DNA of 18,008 nt from Fimenecus sp964527585 (GTDB lineage Bacteria > Bacillota > Clostridia > Oscillospirales > Acutalibacteraceae), in NCBI GenBank assembly GCA_964527585.1, contig CAZGPE010000031.1:1-18008 (forward strand), written 5' to 3'. Positions 1 to 6,282 of the stretch are shown here, piece by piece. Position 1 is the first letter of the stretch, and the number at the start of each line of letters is the position of its first letter. A model generated the notes under the pieces. The model worked only from the letters and a program-made list of their open reading frames with translations, ran no database searches and had not been told where the DNA came from. Both the position numbers and the translations under genes were made by a program.

Positions 1-366
1 AAGACCCATCATATCGGGAGAAGCGATACATACATCGAAATCAAGCATACCGCCCTGAACATCTGCAAGAAGATCTTCTGCACCGACAATATCGGCACCT
101 GCAGCCTTAGCGGCTTCCGCAGCGTCGCCCTTAGCGAAAACGGCAACTTTAACATCCTTACCGGTTCCGTTGGGAAGGATAACAGCGCCTCTTACCTGCT
201 GATCAGCATGACGGGAGTCAACGCCGAGACGAATGTGAGCTTCAACTGTTTCATCGAATTTAGCGGTTGCGGATTTGCAAGCTAAATCAAATGCTTCTTC
301 TGTATCGTAGAGCTTTGCTTTTTCAATCAATTTTGCGCTCTCGTTATATTTTTTTCCGTGTTTCAT
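1..366 (-). CDS. rplA: 50S ribosomal protein L1 (N-terminal 122 residues; 3' end beyond window)
   Basis: Large-subunit protein that binds the L1 stalk of 23S rRNA and, in many bacteria, also represses translation of its own rplK-rplA mRNA. The first 122 codons are present of a family that is usually about 230 residues; the frame is still open at base 1, so the gene is cut by the window and not broken. The N-terminus MKHGKKYNES and the later stretches EAHIRLGVDSRHADQQVRG and LPNGTGKDVKVAVFAKGD are typical of L1. The start at 366 is supported by a strong AGGAGG at 377-382. It lies 56 nt downstream of rplK and is the last gene of the rpmG-secE-nusG-rplK-rplA series seen here; rplJ and rplL would be expected further along. 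Recognition is by family signature. Confidence 0.96.
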   Translation of the reverse strand, partial: MKHGKKYNESAKLIEKAKLYDTEEAFDLACKSATAKFDETVEAHIRLGVDSRHADQQVRGAVILPNGTGKDVKVAVFAKGDAAEAAKAAGADIVGAEDLLADVQGGMLDFDVCIASPDMMGL

Positions 367-422
367 AATTTACTTTCCTCCTATTAAGTGGTTAATCGGA
401 TTTTTCCTCCCACGAAGGAGCA

Positions 423-848
423 TCAGTCCTCGACAGTGATGCCCATTGAACGAGCTGTACCTGCGATCATGCTCATTGCGGACTCAACTGTTGCCGCATT
501 GAGATCGGGCATTTTCTGCTCTGCGATCTTTCTCAACTGCTCGCTTGTGATAGTTGCGACCTTTGTCTTATTCGGTACGCCTGAACCGCTCTCGATGCCG
601 CAAGCCTTTTTAAGAAGGACTGCTGCAGGAGGAGTCTTTGTTATGAATGTAAACGAATGGTCTGCATAAACAGTGATAACAACGGGGATAATGAGTCCTG
701 CGTCGTTCTTTGTGCGTTCGTTGAATTCTTTTGTGAACGCCATGATGTTAACGCCGTGCTGACCGAGTGCCGGTCCAACGGGCGGTGCCGGTGTTGCCTT
801 GCCAGCGGGAATTTGAAGCTTAATAAAGCCTATTACTTTTTGAGCCAT
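423..848 (-). CDS. rplK: 50S ribosomal protein L11
   Basis: L11 binds the GTPase-associated centre of 23S rRNA (helices 43/44) and takes part in factor-dependent steps of translation and in the stringent response. The product is 141 residues, the usual family length, with the diagnostic N-terminus MAQKVIGFIKLQIPAGKATP, PPVGPALGQHGVNIMAF, and the C-terminal RNA-binding domain (KTPPAAVLLKKACG, then a closing AGTARSMGI). The frame is open upstream to an ATG at 908. The start at 848 was chosen because it gives the family N-terminus and has a GGAGGTG ribosome binding site at 855-860. The 106 nt between nusG and this gene contain three potential hairpins, the nearest of which looks like an L1-binding translational operator. 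Confidence 0.98.
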   Translation of the reverse strand: MAQKVIGFIKLQIPAGKATPAPPVGPALGQHGVNIMAFTKEFNERTKNDAGLIIPVVITVYADHSFTFITKTPPAAVLLKKACGIESGSGVPNKTKVATITSEQLRKIAEQKMPDLNAATVESAMSMIAGTARSMGITVED

Positions 849-867
849 TTTAGCACCTCCAAAAATC

Positions 868-908
868 GTGGTAGTGGCGGAATAAGTGGCTTCGCTTATC
901 CCTCCCAC
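868..908 (-). promoter_or_regulatory. Putative L1-binding autoregulatory leader upstream of rplK
   Basis: On the minus strand the RNA can fold as GUGG (908-905), a 2-nt GA, then GGGAUAAG (902-895), an 8-nt loop, CUUAUUCC (886-879, one G-U pair), a 7-nt GCCACUA and CCAC (871-868). Two helices separated by an asymmetric internal loop, with a short GA on the 5' side and 6-7 nt on the 3' side, is the shape of known L1 sites in rplK/rplA mRNAs and in the L1 stalk of 23S rRNA. It ends 19 nt upstream of the rplK start codon, where bound L1 could block initiation. The pairing is visible in the sequence; the L1 assignment is inference. Confidence 0.45.
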
Positions 909-945
909 AGTGCGTTACCGCACTATAAAAAGCGACTTGTCGCTT
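909..945 (-). promoter_or_regulatory. Two tandem hairpins in the nusG-rplK intergenic region
   Basis: Just after the nusG stop the minus transcript can form two perfect 6-bp hairpins. The first is AAGCGA/TCGCTT (930-945) with a 4-nt loop, whose 3' arm runs into five U residues (931-927). The second is AGUGCG/CGCACU (909-924) closed by a GUAA loop, which is a GNRA tetraloop. The first is too short to be a confident terminator, but it could attenuate transcription or mark an mRNA processing boundary between nusG and rplKA. The pairing is seen directly; the role is unknown. Confidence 0.4.
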
Positions 946-954
946 AATACCATT

Positions 955-1512
955 TTACTGCTGTTTTTCAACTTGGTCGAGTTCAAGTTCCACAGGAGTT
1001 TCCCTGCCGAGCATTGAAATAATAACTCTGACCATATTGCTTTCTGTGTTTACTTCGTCAACTACGCCGATAATACCGTCAAATGCACCGTCGATAATGG
1101 TAACCATATCGCCTTTGGCATAATTAACTTCGATAACACGCTTTTCAACGCCGAGTGCGGCGATCTCACTGTCCGAAAGCGGAACAGGTTTTCCTTCGGG
1201 ACCTACAAATCCCGTAACACCTCTTGTGTTGCGGATAACATACCATGTATCATCCGTCATTTCAAGTTCGCCCGTGTCTTCATTTTCGAATACAGCCAAC
1301 TTGACAATTACATAGCCGGGGAAAATTTTTCTTTCAATTTCTTTCTTGGTTCCGTCATCCTTAATTTCGGTAACAAGTTCTGTGGGAACCTGAACATCGA
1401 GAATATAGTCGTGCATTTTTCTGTTTTCGACTACGGTTTCGATGTTTGCGGCTACCTTATTCTCATAACCCGAATAAGTATGAACTACAAACCATCTGGA
1501 GATCTCTGCCAT
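955..1512 (-). CDS. nusG: Transcription termination/antitermination factor NusG
   Basis: NusG binds RNA polymerase at the clamp and affects elongation, pausing, Rho-dependent termination and transcription-translation coupling. The 185-residue product has the NGN domain at about residues 1-110 (start RWFVVHTYSGYENKVAANI; KIFPGYVIVKL) and a C-terminal KOW domain at about 130-180 (YAKGDMVTIIDGAFDGIIGVV). Length is normal for Firmicutes. The start at 1512 follows a GGGGG-type binding site at 1521-1525 and is 13 nt from the end of secE, so the two are cotranscribed. About ten residues (VFENEDTGELEMTDD) separate the GYVIVKL strand from the WYVIRNTRGVTGFVG segment, a minor insertion compared with E. 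coli but seen in clostridial NusG. Confidence 0.98.
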   Translation of the reverse strand: MAEISRWFVVHTYSGYENKVAANIETVVENRKMHDYILDVQVPTELVTEIKDDGTKKEIERKIFPGYVIVKLAVFENEDTGELEMTDDTWYVIRNTRGVTGFVGPEGKPVPLSDSEIAALGVEKRVIEVNYAKGDMVTIIDGAFDGIIGVVDEVNTESNMVRVIISMLGRETPVELELDQVEKQQ

Positions 1513-1525
1513 TAGATAATCCCCC

Positions 1526-1885
1526 TTATAAACCTAAGAATCCTGAAATAACAGAACCTGCTACGGCTGCGGAATCCGAAGATGACGACTCGGCAGCGTT
1601 TACAAGAAGCTTGATAAGTTCCGAAAGACCTAAGTCGATAAGACCGATAACGACTGCAAGTACAGCTACGCAAAGGAGAACTATTCCCGTGCTTTTAAGA
1701 ACTGTTTTGCTGTCGGGCCATACAACCTTTTTACATTCTCCACGCAAATCCTTAAAAAATTTCTTAATGGATTTACCTGCGCTTGCAAAAACATTTTTCT
1801 TCTTTTTAGAAGTTTCCGACTTGTTGTCTTTCTTCGATTTCTTAGCGGGAGTTTCGGCAGAAGTTTTTTTCATCTCGTCAGCCAT
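1526..1885 (-). CDS. secE: Preprotein translocase subunit SecE
   Basis: SecE is the small clamp-like subunit of the SecYEG channel in the cytoplasmic membrane. The product has 119 residues. The first 40 are Lys/Ser-rich and probably disordered, followed by the amphipathic helix and hinge FFKDLRGECKKVVWPDSKTVLKS, which carries the family KVVWP motif, and one membrane helix at about residues 66-90 (TGIVLLCVAVLAVVIGLIDLGL). Minimal Firmicute SecE is about 60-75 residues; this one is longer at both ends, with a Ser-rich linker and a second weakly hydrophobic tail (AAVAGSVISGFLGL) after the helix. The start at 1885 has GGAGGT at 1893-1898; Met5 is a less likely alternative. It is 15 nt from rpmG and 13 nt from nusG, the conserved operon order. 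Confidence 0.95.
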   Translation of the reverse strand: MADEMKKTSAETPAKKSKKDNKSETSKKKKNVFASAGKSIKKFFKDLRGECKKVVWPDSKTVLKSTGIVLLCVAVLAVVIGLIDLGLSELIKLLVNAAESSSSDSAAVAGSVISGFLGL

Positions 1886-1900
1886 TACTTTTACCTCCGC

Positions 1901-2050
1901 TTACTTCGTTTCTCTGTGGAGAGTATGCTTCTTGCAGAATCTGCAGTACTTGTTCATCTCCAACCTGTCAGGTGTGTTCTTTTTGTTTTTCATTGTGTTG
2001 TAGTTGCGCTGTTTGCACTCTGTGCAAGCCAATGTAACCTTTACTCTCAT
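1901..2050 (-). CDS. rpmG: 50S ribosomal protein L33 (zinc-ribbon type)
   Basis: Small 49-residue large-subunit protein encoded just before secE, as in many Firmicutes. It starts MRVKVTLACTECKQRNYNTMKN and ends CRFCKKHTLHRETK. Four cysteines, C9-x2-C12 and C36-x2-C39, form the zinc ribbon of the C+ L33 type; bacteria often also encode a zinc-free paralogue used under zinc limitation, but none is in this window. The start at 2050 has GGAGGTG around 2057-2063. It is the first gene after the promoter at 2143-2171, and its leader is about 85 nt long. Confidence 0.96.
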   Translation of the reverse strand: MRVKVTLACTECKQRNYNTMKNKKNTPDRLEMNKYCRFCKKHTLHRETK

Positions 2051-2114
2051 TTTCGGCACCTCCGTTATTAGCGATATACGCTTGTTTAGCCTACCTCAAA
2101 AAAGCGGGCACAAA

Positions 2115-2135
2115 AAAAGAACCCTCTTTCAGAGG
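2115..2135 (-). promoter_or_regulatory. Hairpin and U-run at the 5' end of the rpmG-secE-nusG transcript
   Basis: On the minus strand CCUCU (2135-2131), a GAA loop and AGAGG (2127-2123) form a 5-bp hairpin, followed by GUUC and then seven U residues (2118-2112). It begins at the transcription start predicted from the promoter at 2143-2171, so the RNA would open with it. It resembles a short intrinsic terminator, but no minus-strand gene lies upstream that would need one. A leader attenuator or a 5' stabilising hairpin are possible roles. Confidence 0.4.
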
Positions 2136-2142
2136 TACAAGT

Positions 2143-2171
2143 AATATAACACAAACAGACAGTTAAGTCAA
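2143..2171 (-). promoter_or_regulatory. Sigma-A promoter of the rpmG-secE-nusG-rplK-rplA operon
   Basis: On the minus strand the -35 box TTGACT (2171-2166) and the -10 box TATATT (2148-2143) are separated by exactly 17 bp. Only one base in each box departs from the consensus. The predicted start point is near 2136. It is the only good promoter seen upstream of rpmG, and no other is apparent between the genes of the series. Confidence 0.75.
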
Positions 2172-2324
2172 GAAAAAATTTTATAAAAAAAGAGTGCGCC
2201 TTCTATATATTATAATAGAAAGCAAAAACATTGCCGAGCAAGTATTCCGTATGTCCGAAAAAAAGTATTTGCTTTTTTGAACATCCGTTTTCTCGTTTTT
2301 AGTCAAATTGCACAAATAACTCCC

Positions 2325-2346
2325 TTGTTTTTCTACCGAAAAACAA
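2325..2346. promoter_or_regulatory. Perfect 9-bp inverted repeat upstream of the GPH transporter (putative operator)
   Basis: TTGTTTTTC (2325-2333), a TACC spacer and GAAAAACAA (2338-2346) form a perfect 9-4-9 dyad. Its centre lies about 62 bp upstream of the predicted start point, a common position for an activator or a distal operator. The proximal promoter has a good -10 but a weak -35, which fits activator dependence. No regulator gene is adjacent. The remaining sequence between the two divergent promoters (2172-2324) is AT-rich and shows nothing else I can support. Confidence 0.4.
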
Positions 2347-2362
2347 AACTTAATTAGAGCAT

Positions 2363-2391
2363 TTTTCCGCTTTTTATTGTATAATTATAAT
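2363..2391 (+). promoter_or_regulatory. Promoter of the GPH transporter gene
   Basis: Two overlapping TATAAT hexamers occur in tandem at 2380-2385 and 2386-2391, 31-42 nt before the start codon. The only -35-like sequence at 17 bp from the second is TTTTCC (2363-2368), a poor match. The -10 is well supported and the -35 is not. Confidence 0.5.
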
Positions 2392-2421
2392 ATTCTACTA
2401 ATAAAGGGATAGGAGAAAACT

Positions 2422-3912
2422 ATGCAACAAAAAAATTACCTTGGCAAAAAAGAAAAGTATTCTTTTTGCTTTGCAGCTTTGGGACAAGGTATGATTTATG
2501 CTATGATGTCAAGTTACATCAGCGACTATTACCTTAATGTTCTTCAGCTTGCACCTATGTTTGTTTTACTTTTGATGCTCTTGGCAAGAGTGTGGGACGC
2601 AATCAACGATCCGCTTATGGGAATAATCGTTGACCGCCACACAACAAAACGAGGCAAGATGAGACCGTACATAATTTATGCGGCAATCCCGATCGGAATT
2701 CTTACAATACTTATGTATTTAAGCCCCGATCTCGACAAGACATCTCTTATGATTTATTCCGCAATCGTTTATGTCGCTTGGGGTATGATTTACACAATGG
2801 CGGATGTTCCTTTCTGGAGCCTTCCTAATGTACTTACTCCCGATGCCGAAGAAAGAGGCAGCGTTATTTCAAACGGCAGAACATTCAACGGTGTAGGTTC
2901 GGCAATTCCCGAAATTCTTTTCCTTGTTATCGGTCTTACTCTTCCGAAAATTCTCGGAACATCGGACGGACTCGAATACAACAAAAAGAAATATTTGATT
3001 ATGGCGATTATTACCGTTGCAATCGGTATTGTGCTTTATGCTCAGTCATATTTCAAAGTTAAAGAAAGGGTTATCATTCCCGACAGAAAAAGACAGCCCG
3101 GCGAACCTTCTCAGCTTTCGAGAATTTTCAAATGCAAACCTCTTATGCTTGTAATCGCAATGGGTATTCTCTCTTCCGGCAGATATATGATTCAGGCTGC
3201 TGCCGTTCATGTTGCGAGATACGCTTTCTATATCGGACCCGATCTTAACGGTCTTACCGATGCCGAGCGTGTGGCTGCCATTGATGCAAGCGTTTCGACA
3301 GTAAAAACAATTTTCCAGGTTTGTGCTATTGTAGGTATGTTCGGTGCAATGTTGTTTATGCCCGTTCTTATGAAGAAATTCGACTACAAGAAAATCGTTA
3401 TCGTTACCTGCCTTCTCGGTTTCGTAGCAAGCATTTTCACAACACTTATCGGCTGGTTTACAATGAACCTTTACATTTGTATCCCGTTCATTTTGATTTC
3501 ATGTATACCGCTCGGCGTTCTCAATGTTATTTCGTACGCTATGATAGGCGACTGTCTTGACTATATGGAACTCAAAACAGGTTTCAGAGACAACGCTCTC
3601 GGTTCCGCTTGTCAGGGATTTGTTAACAAACTCGGTAACGCTCTTGCAACATCCGGTATTGTTATTATGTATATGTTTATCGGTATTGAACCCGAAAATA
3701 TGTACAGCTCAACCGCTATCGTTGCGGCAACGGATCTTGCGTTAAGTTCTCGCTTCGCAATGTTCTCACTCGTTTCCATCGTTCCCGGAGTAAGTTTGTT
3801 GCTTTGTGCAATTCCGATGTTCTTCTACAAAATTTCGGGCAACAAGAAAAAAGAAATGCTCGAACAGTTGGCTCAGAAGCGTGAAGCCGAAGGCTTTATC
3901 ATCGAAAAATAA
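2422..3912 (+). CDS. GPH-family sugar:cation symporter (MFS, MelB/XylP type)
   Basis: Predicted 12-helix inner-membrane carrier of the glycoside-pentoside-hexuronide:cation symporter family, which brings in glycosides, pentosides or hexuronides with Na+ or H+. The 496 residues begin with the family pattern GQGMIYAMMSSYISDYYLNVLQL and carry the hallmark ARVWDAINDPLMGIIVDR at 55-72, where D59 and D63 match the cation-binding Asp pair of MelB; KRGKMRPYI follows in the first cytoplasmic loop. Hydrophobic segments continue to about residue 475. The start at 2422 has AGGAG at 2411-2415. It is transcribed alone, between its own promoter and a strong terminator. The substrate cannot be told from sequence; there is no neighbouring glycosidase on the same transcript. 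A fucosidase lies 10 kb away. Confidence 0.85.
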   Translation: MQQKNYLGKKEKYSFCFAALGQGMIYAMMSSYISDYYLNVLQLAPMFVLLLMLLARVWDAINDPLMGIIVDRHTTKRGKMRPYIIYAAIPIGILTILMYLSPDLDKTSLMIYSAIVYVAWGMIYTMADVPFWSLPNVLTPDAEERGSVISNGRTFNGVGSAIPEILFLVIGLTLPKILGTSDGLEYNKKKYLIMAIITVAIGIVLYAQSYFKVKERVIIPDRKRQPGEPSQLSRIFKCKPLMLVIAMGILSSGRYMIQAAAVHVARYAFYIGPDLNGLTDAERVAAIDASVSTVKTIFQVCAIVGMFGAMLFMPVLMKKFDYKKIVIVTCLLGFVASIFTTLIGWFTMNLYICIPFILISCIPLGVLNVISYAMIGDCLDYMELKTGFRDNALGSACQGFVNKLGNALATSGIVIMYMFIGIEPENMYSSTAIVAATDLALSSRFAMFSLVSIVPGVSLLLCAIPMFFYKISGNKKKEMLEQLAQKREAEGFIIEK

Positions 3913-3920
3913 TAACCCTT

Positions 3921-3954
3921 CCCCCTGCTTGAAGTTCAAGCGGGGGATTTTTTT
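3921..3954 (+). terminator. Rho-independent terminator of the GPH transporter gene
   Basis: A G/C-rich hairpin with CCCCTGCTTG (3922-3931), loop AAGTT and CAAGCGGGGG (3937-3946), including one G-U pair, is followed after one A by seven T residues (3948-3954). It starts 8 nt after the stop codon at 3912. Confidence 0.9.
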
Positions 3955-3960
3955 ACAGTT

Positions 3961-3997
3961 AAAAGGGCAGTTGCCGTCAAAAGCAACTGCCCTTTTT
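3961..3997. terminator. Bidirectional terminator between the transporter gene and parC
   Basis: Perfect 14-bp stem AAAAGGGCAGTTGC (3961-3974) and GCAACTGCCCTTTT (3983-3996) with an 8-nt loop. Read on the plus strand it ends in five T residues; read on the minus strand it ends in TTTT. It lies 22 nt past the parC stop and is the likely terminator of the parE-parC transcript as well as a backup for the transporter gene. Confidence 0.85.
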
Positions 3998-4018
3998 GAT
4001 GTTAATATATTAAACTCA

Positions 4019-6262
4019 TTATATTAAACTTAACTGCTCACCCGTATCTTCTGCGGAAAGTGTAGACCCTGTGGCAGGCAAAGTTCTTGTCCTGTATCTT
4101 GCGGGTTTAACGAACATATCCTCTTTGAAATCGCACACACTCTCAAGTCTGTGATTTTTCTTTTGAGTCATTACGCCTACACCTTGGGTATCTTTTGTTG
4201 TTTTAGGCGAAATTGCGCCGGTATTAAGCAAAAGTATTCTTCCCGAAGTCGATTTAAGTACAAGTTCACAGTCTTCTTTAATGAATTTAACCGCTACAAT
4301 CGGGAATTTATCGGAATACGCTTTAATGAGTTTCTTTCTGTTTGTTTTCGTCTCATAAGCACTTAAATCTACTTTTGCGACTTTTCCGTTTTCGAAGAAA
4401 AAGAGCATATATCCTTTATAATCTCCGGTTACAGTCATATAAACCGCAGATTCTTCCTTGTCCATTCCAAGTGCGGAAGCGACAAAGTCTCCGAGAACAC
4501 TTGCTTTTGTATCGGCAAAGTCGGAGGCTTTCGCCTTATACACCTGACATTTATCCGTAAAGAAGAGTAAGTCGGTATTGTTTGTTGTCTCTACCGTTTG
4601 AACAATTTCATCGCCTTCTTTGAGTTTTTGCTCACCGCTCATACGCAAAGACTGAGGAGTAATCTTTTTGAAATATCCCTCTTTGGTAAAGAAAACCGTA
4701 ACGGGATAATCGGGGACTTCTTCGATTTCCTCTTCGACTTCTTCGGAATCGGCAAAGATGATCTCGGTTCTGCGAGGTTTATCATATTTTTCGATAACCT
4801 CTTTGAGTTCGGAAATGATTATCTTTTTAACTCTCGATTTTGAAGAAAGAATATCTTCCATATCTTCAATATCTTTTCTCAACTGTTCAATATCCGCCGT
4901 TCTCTTTAAGATATACTCACGGTTAAGATGGCGCAATTTGATTTCGGCAACATATTCGGCTTGAATTTTATCAATTCCGAAACCTATCATTAAGTTGGGA
5001 ACAACTTCCTGTTCTTCATCGGTAGAACGGATAATCTTAATCGCCTTATCAATATCGAGAAGTATTTTCTGCAATCCTTCAAGCAAATGAAGTCGGTCTT
5101 TGGCTTTCGAAAGGTCAAAATAAACTCTTCTGTTTACACACTGTGTTCGGAACGCAATCCACTCAAGCAAAAGACTTCTTACGCCTAAAACCTGAGGCGT
5201 TCCGGCAATAAGAACATTAAAGTTACATCCGAACGAATCCTCAAGCGGAGTGCTTTTATACAGTTTCTTCATCAACTTATCGGCATCTGTTCCACGCTTC
5301 AAGTCGATTGTGATTTTAAGACCTTTTTTATCGGTTTCATCACGGATGTCGGATATTTCCTTTACCTTTCCGGCTTTTGCAAGGTCGATGATTTTATCAA
5401 TAATCGCTTCACTTGTCGTTGTTGCCGGAATTTCGTAAATATCAATACAGTTTGACGATTTATCGTAATTATACTTCGCACGGAGTTTGAAACTGCCTCT
5501 GCCTGTACGGTAAATTTCACGCATAAGGGCTTCATCGTAAATGATTTGTCCGCCGCCGATAAAATCGGGAGCTTTGAGCGTTTCCATTATATCCGCATCG
5601 GGATCTTTAATCAATTCAATTGTCGTGTTACAAATTTCTCCGAGATTAAACGAGCATATATTCGACGCCATACCTACGGCAATACCCATATTGGCATTAA
5701 CAAGCACCGAAGGAAATGTTACGGGAAAAAGCGTAGGCTCTTCCATTGAATTGTCGTAGTTGGGGACAAAATCAACTGTATCTTTGTCAATATCTCTGAA
5801 AAGTTCGGCTGCAATCGGAGCGAGTTTCGCTTCTGTGTATCTTGAAGCCGCATATTGCATATTTTTCGAATACGACTTACCGAAGTTACCTTTAGACTCA
5901 ACATAAGGATGAAGCAAACTTTCGTTACCACGGGCAAGTCTGATCATTGTTTCGTAAATCGCCGCATCACCGTGAGGGTTTAACTGCATTGTGCGTCCGA
6001 CGATATTTGCGCTTTTTATTGTCGGGCCGTTAAGCAATCCCATTTTATACATTGTATAAAGCAATTTTCTGTGGGACGGTTTGAAACCGTCGATTTCGGG
6101 TATCGCACGGGACATTATAACACTCATCGCATAAGGCATATAATTTACCTCAAGAGTGTCTATAATGTTTTGATGAACAACATCACCCGCACCGGAAATA
6201 TGCGCATTTATATTCAATTCATCATCGTTATGGGAGATTTCGGTTTTCTTTTTCTTAGCCAT
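4019..6262 (-). CDS. parC: Type II DNA topoisomerase subunit A, ParC-like (topoisomerase IV)
   Basis: DNA-cleaving subunit of a type IIA topoisomerase, acting with the ParE subunit encoded just upstream to decatenate or relax chromosomal DNA. The 747 residues contain the cleavage domain at about 30-500, with AMSVIMSRAIPEIDGFKPSHRKLLYTM, the winged-helix segment NPHGDAAIYETM (96-106) and the catalytic R141-Y142 in AASRYTEAKLAP. The C-terminal part has the beta-pinwheel repeats (for example KEGYFKKITPQSLRMSG). I find no gyrase GyrA-box (QRRGGKG type), so ParC-like is preferred over GyrA. The QRDR position that is Ser83 in E. coli GyrA is Ala100 here; the following acidic residue is kept as Glu104. 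The start at 6262 has AGGAG at 6271-6275, 20 nt after parE. Confidence 0.9.
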   Translation of the reverse strand: MAKKKKTEISHNDDELNINAHISGAGDVVHQNIIDTLEVNYMPYAMSVIMSRAIPEIDGFKPSHRKLLYTMYKMGLLNGPTIKSANIVGRTMQLNPHGDAAIYETMIRLARGNESLLHPYVESKGNFGKSYSKNMQYAASRYTEAKLAPIAAELFRDIDKDTVDFVPNYDNSMEEPTLFPVTFPSVLVNANMGIAVGMASNICSFNLGEICNTTIELIKDPDADIMETLKAPDFIGGGQIIYDEALMREIYRTGRGSFKLRAKYNYDKSSNCIDIYEIPATTTSEAIIDKIIDLAKAGKVKEISDIRDETDKKGLKITIDLKRGTDADKLMKKLYKSTPLEDSFGCNFNVLIAGTPQVLGVRSLLLEWIAFRTQCVNRRVYFDLSKAKDRLHLLEGLQKILLDIDKAIKIIRSTDEEQEVVPNLMIGFGIDKIQAEYVAEIKLRHLNREYILKRTADIEQLRKDIEDMEDILSSKSRVKKIIISELKEVIEKYDKPRRTEIIFADSEEVEEEIEEVPDYPVTVFFTKEGYFKKITPQSLRMSGEQKLKEGDEIVQTVETTNNTDLLFFTDKCQVYKAKASDFADTKASVLGDFVASALGMDKEESAVYMTVTGDYKGYMLFFFENGKVAKVDLSAYETKTNRKKLIKAYSDKFPIVAVKFIKEDCELVLKSTSGRILLLNTGAISPKTTKDTQGVGVMTQKKNHRLESVCDFKEDMFVKPARYRTRTLPATGSTLSAEDTGEQLSLI

Positions 6263-6282
6263 TTTGTTTTCTCCTGAAATTC

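Noticed and set aside
849..908. Start of rplK at 908, giving 161 residues
   Set aside because: It adds 20 residues not found in L11, lacks a good binding site and would translate the leader hairpins; 848 has GGAGGTG and the family N-terminus.
1446..2003. 185-residue plus-strand ORF across nusG, secE and rpmG
   Set aside because: It is antisense to three conserved genes; its Phe/Leu-rich translation reflects their Lys/Glu-rich codons.
2201..2220. TTCTAT...ATAGAA dyad containing a TATAAT, as an extra promoter
   Set aside because: No -35 box lies at a usable distance, and the symmetry is expected in so AT-rich a stretch.
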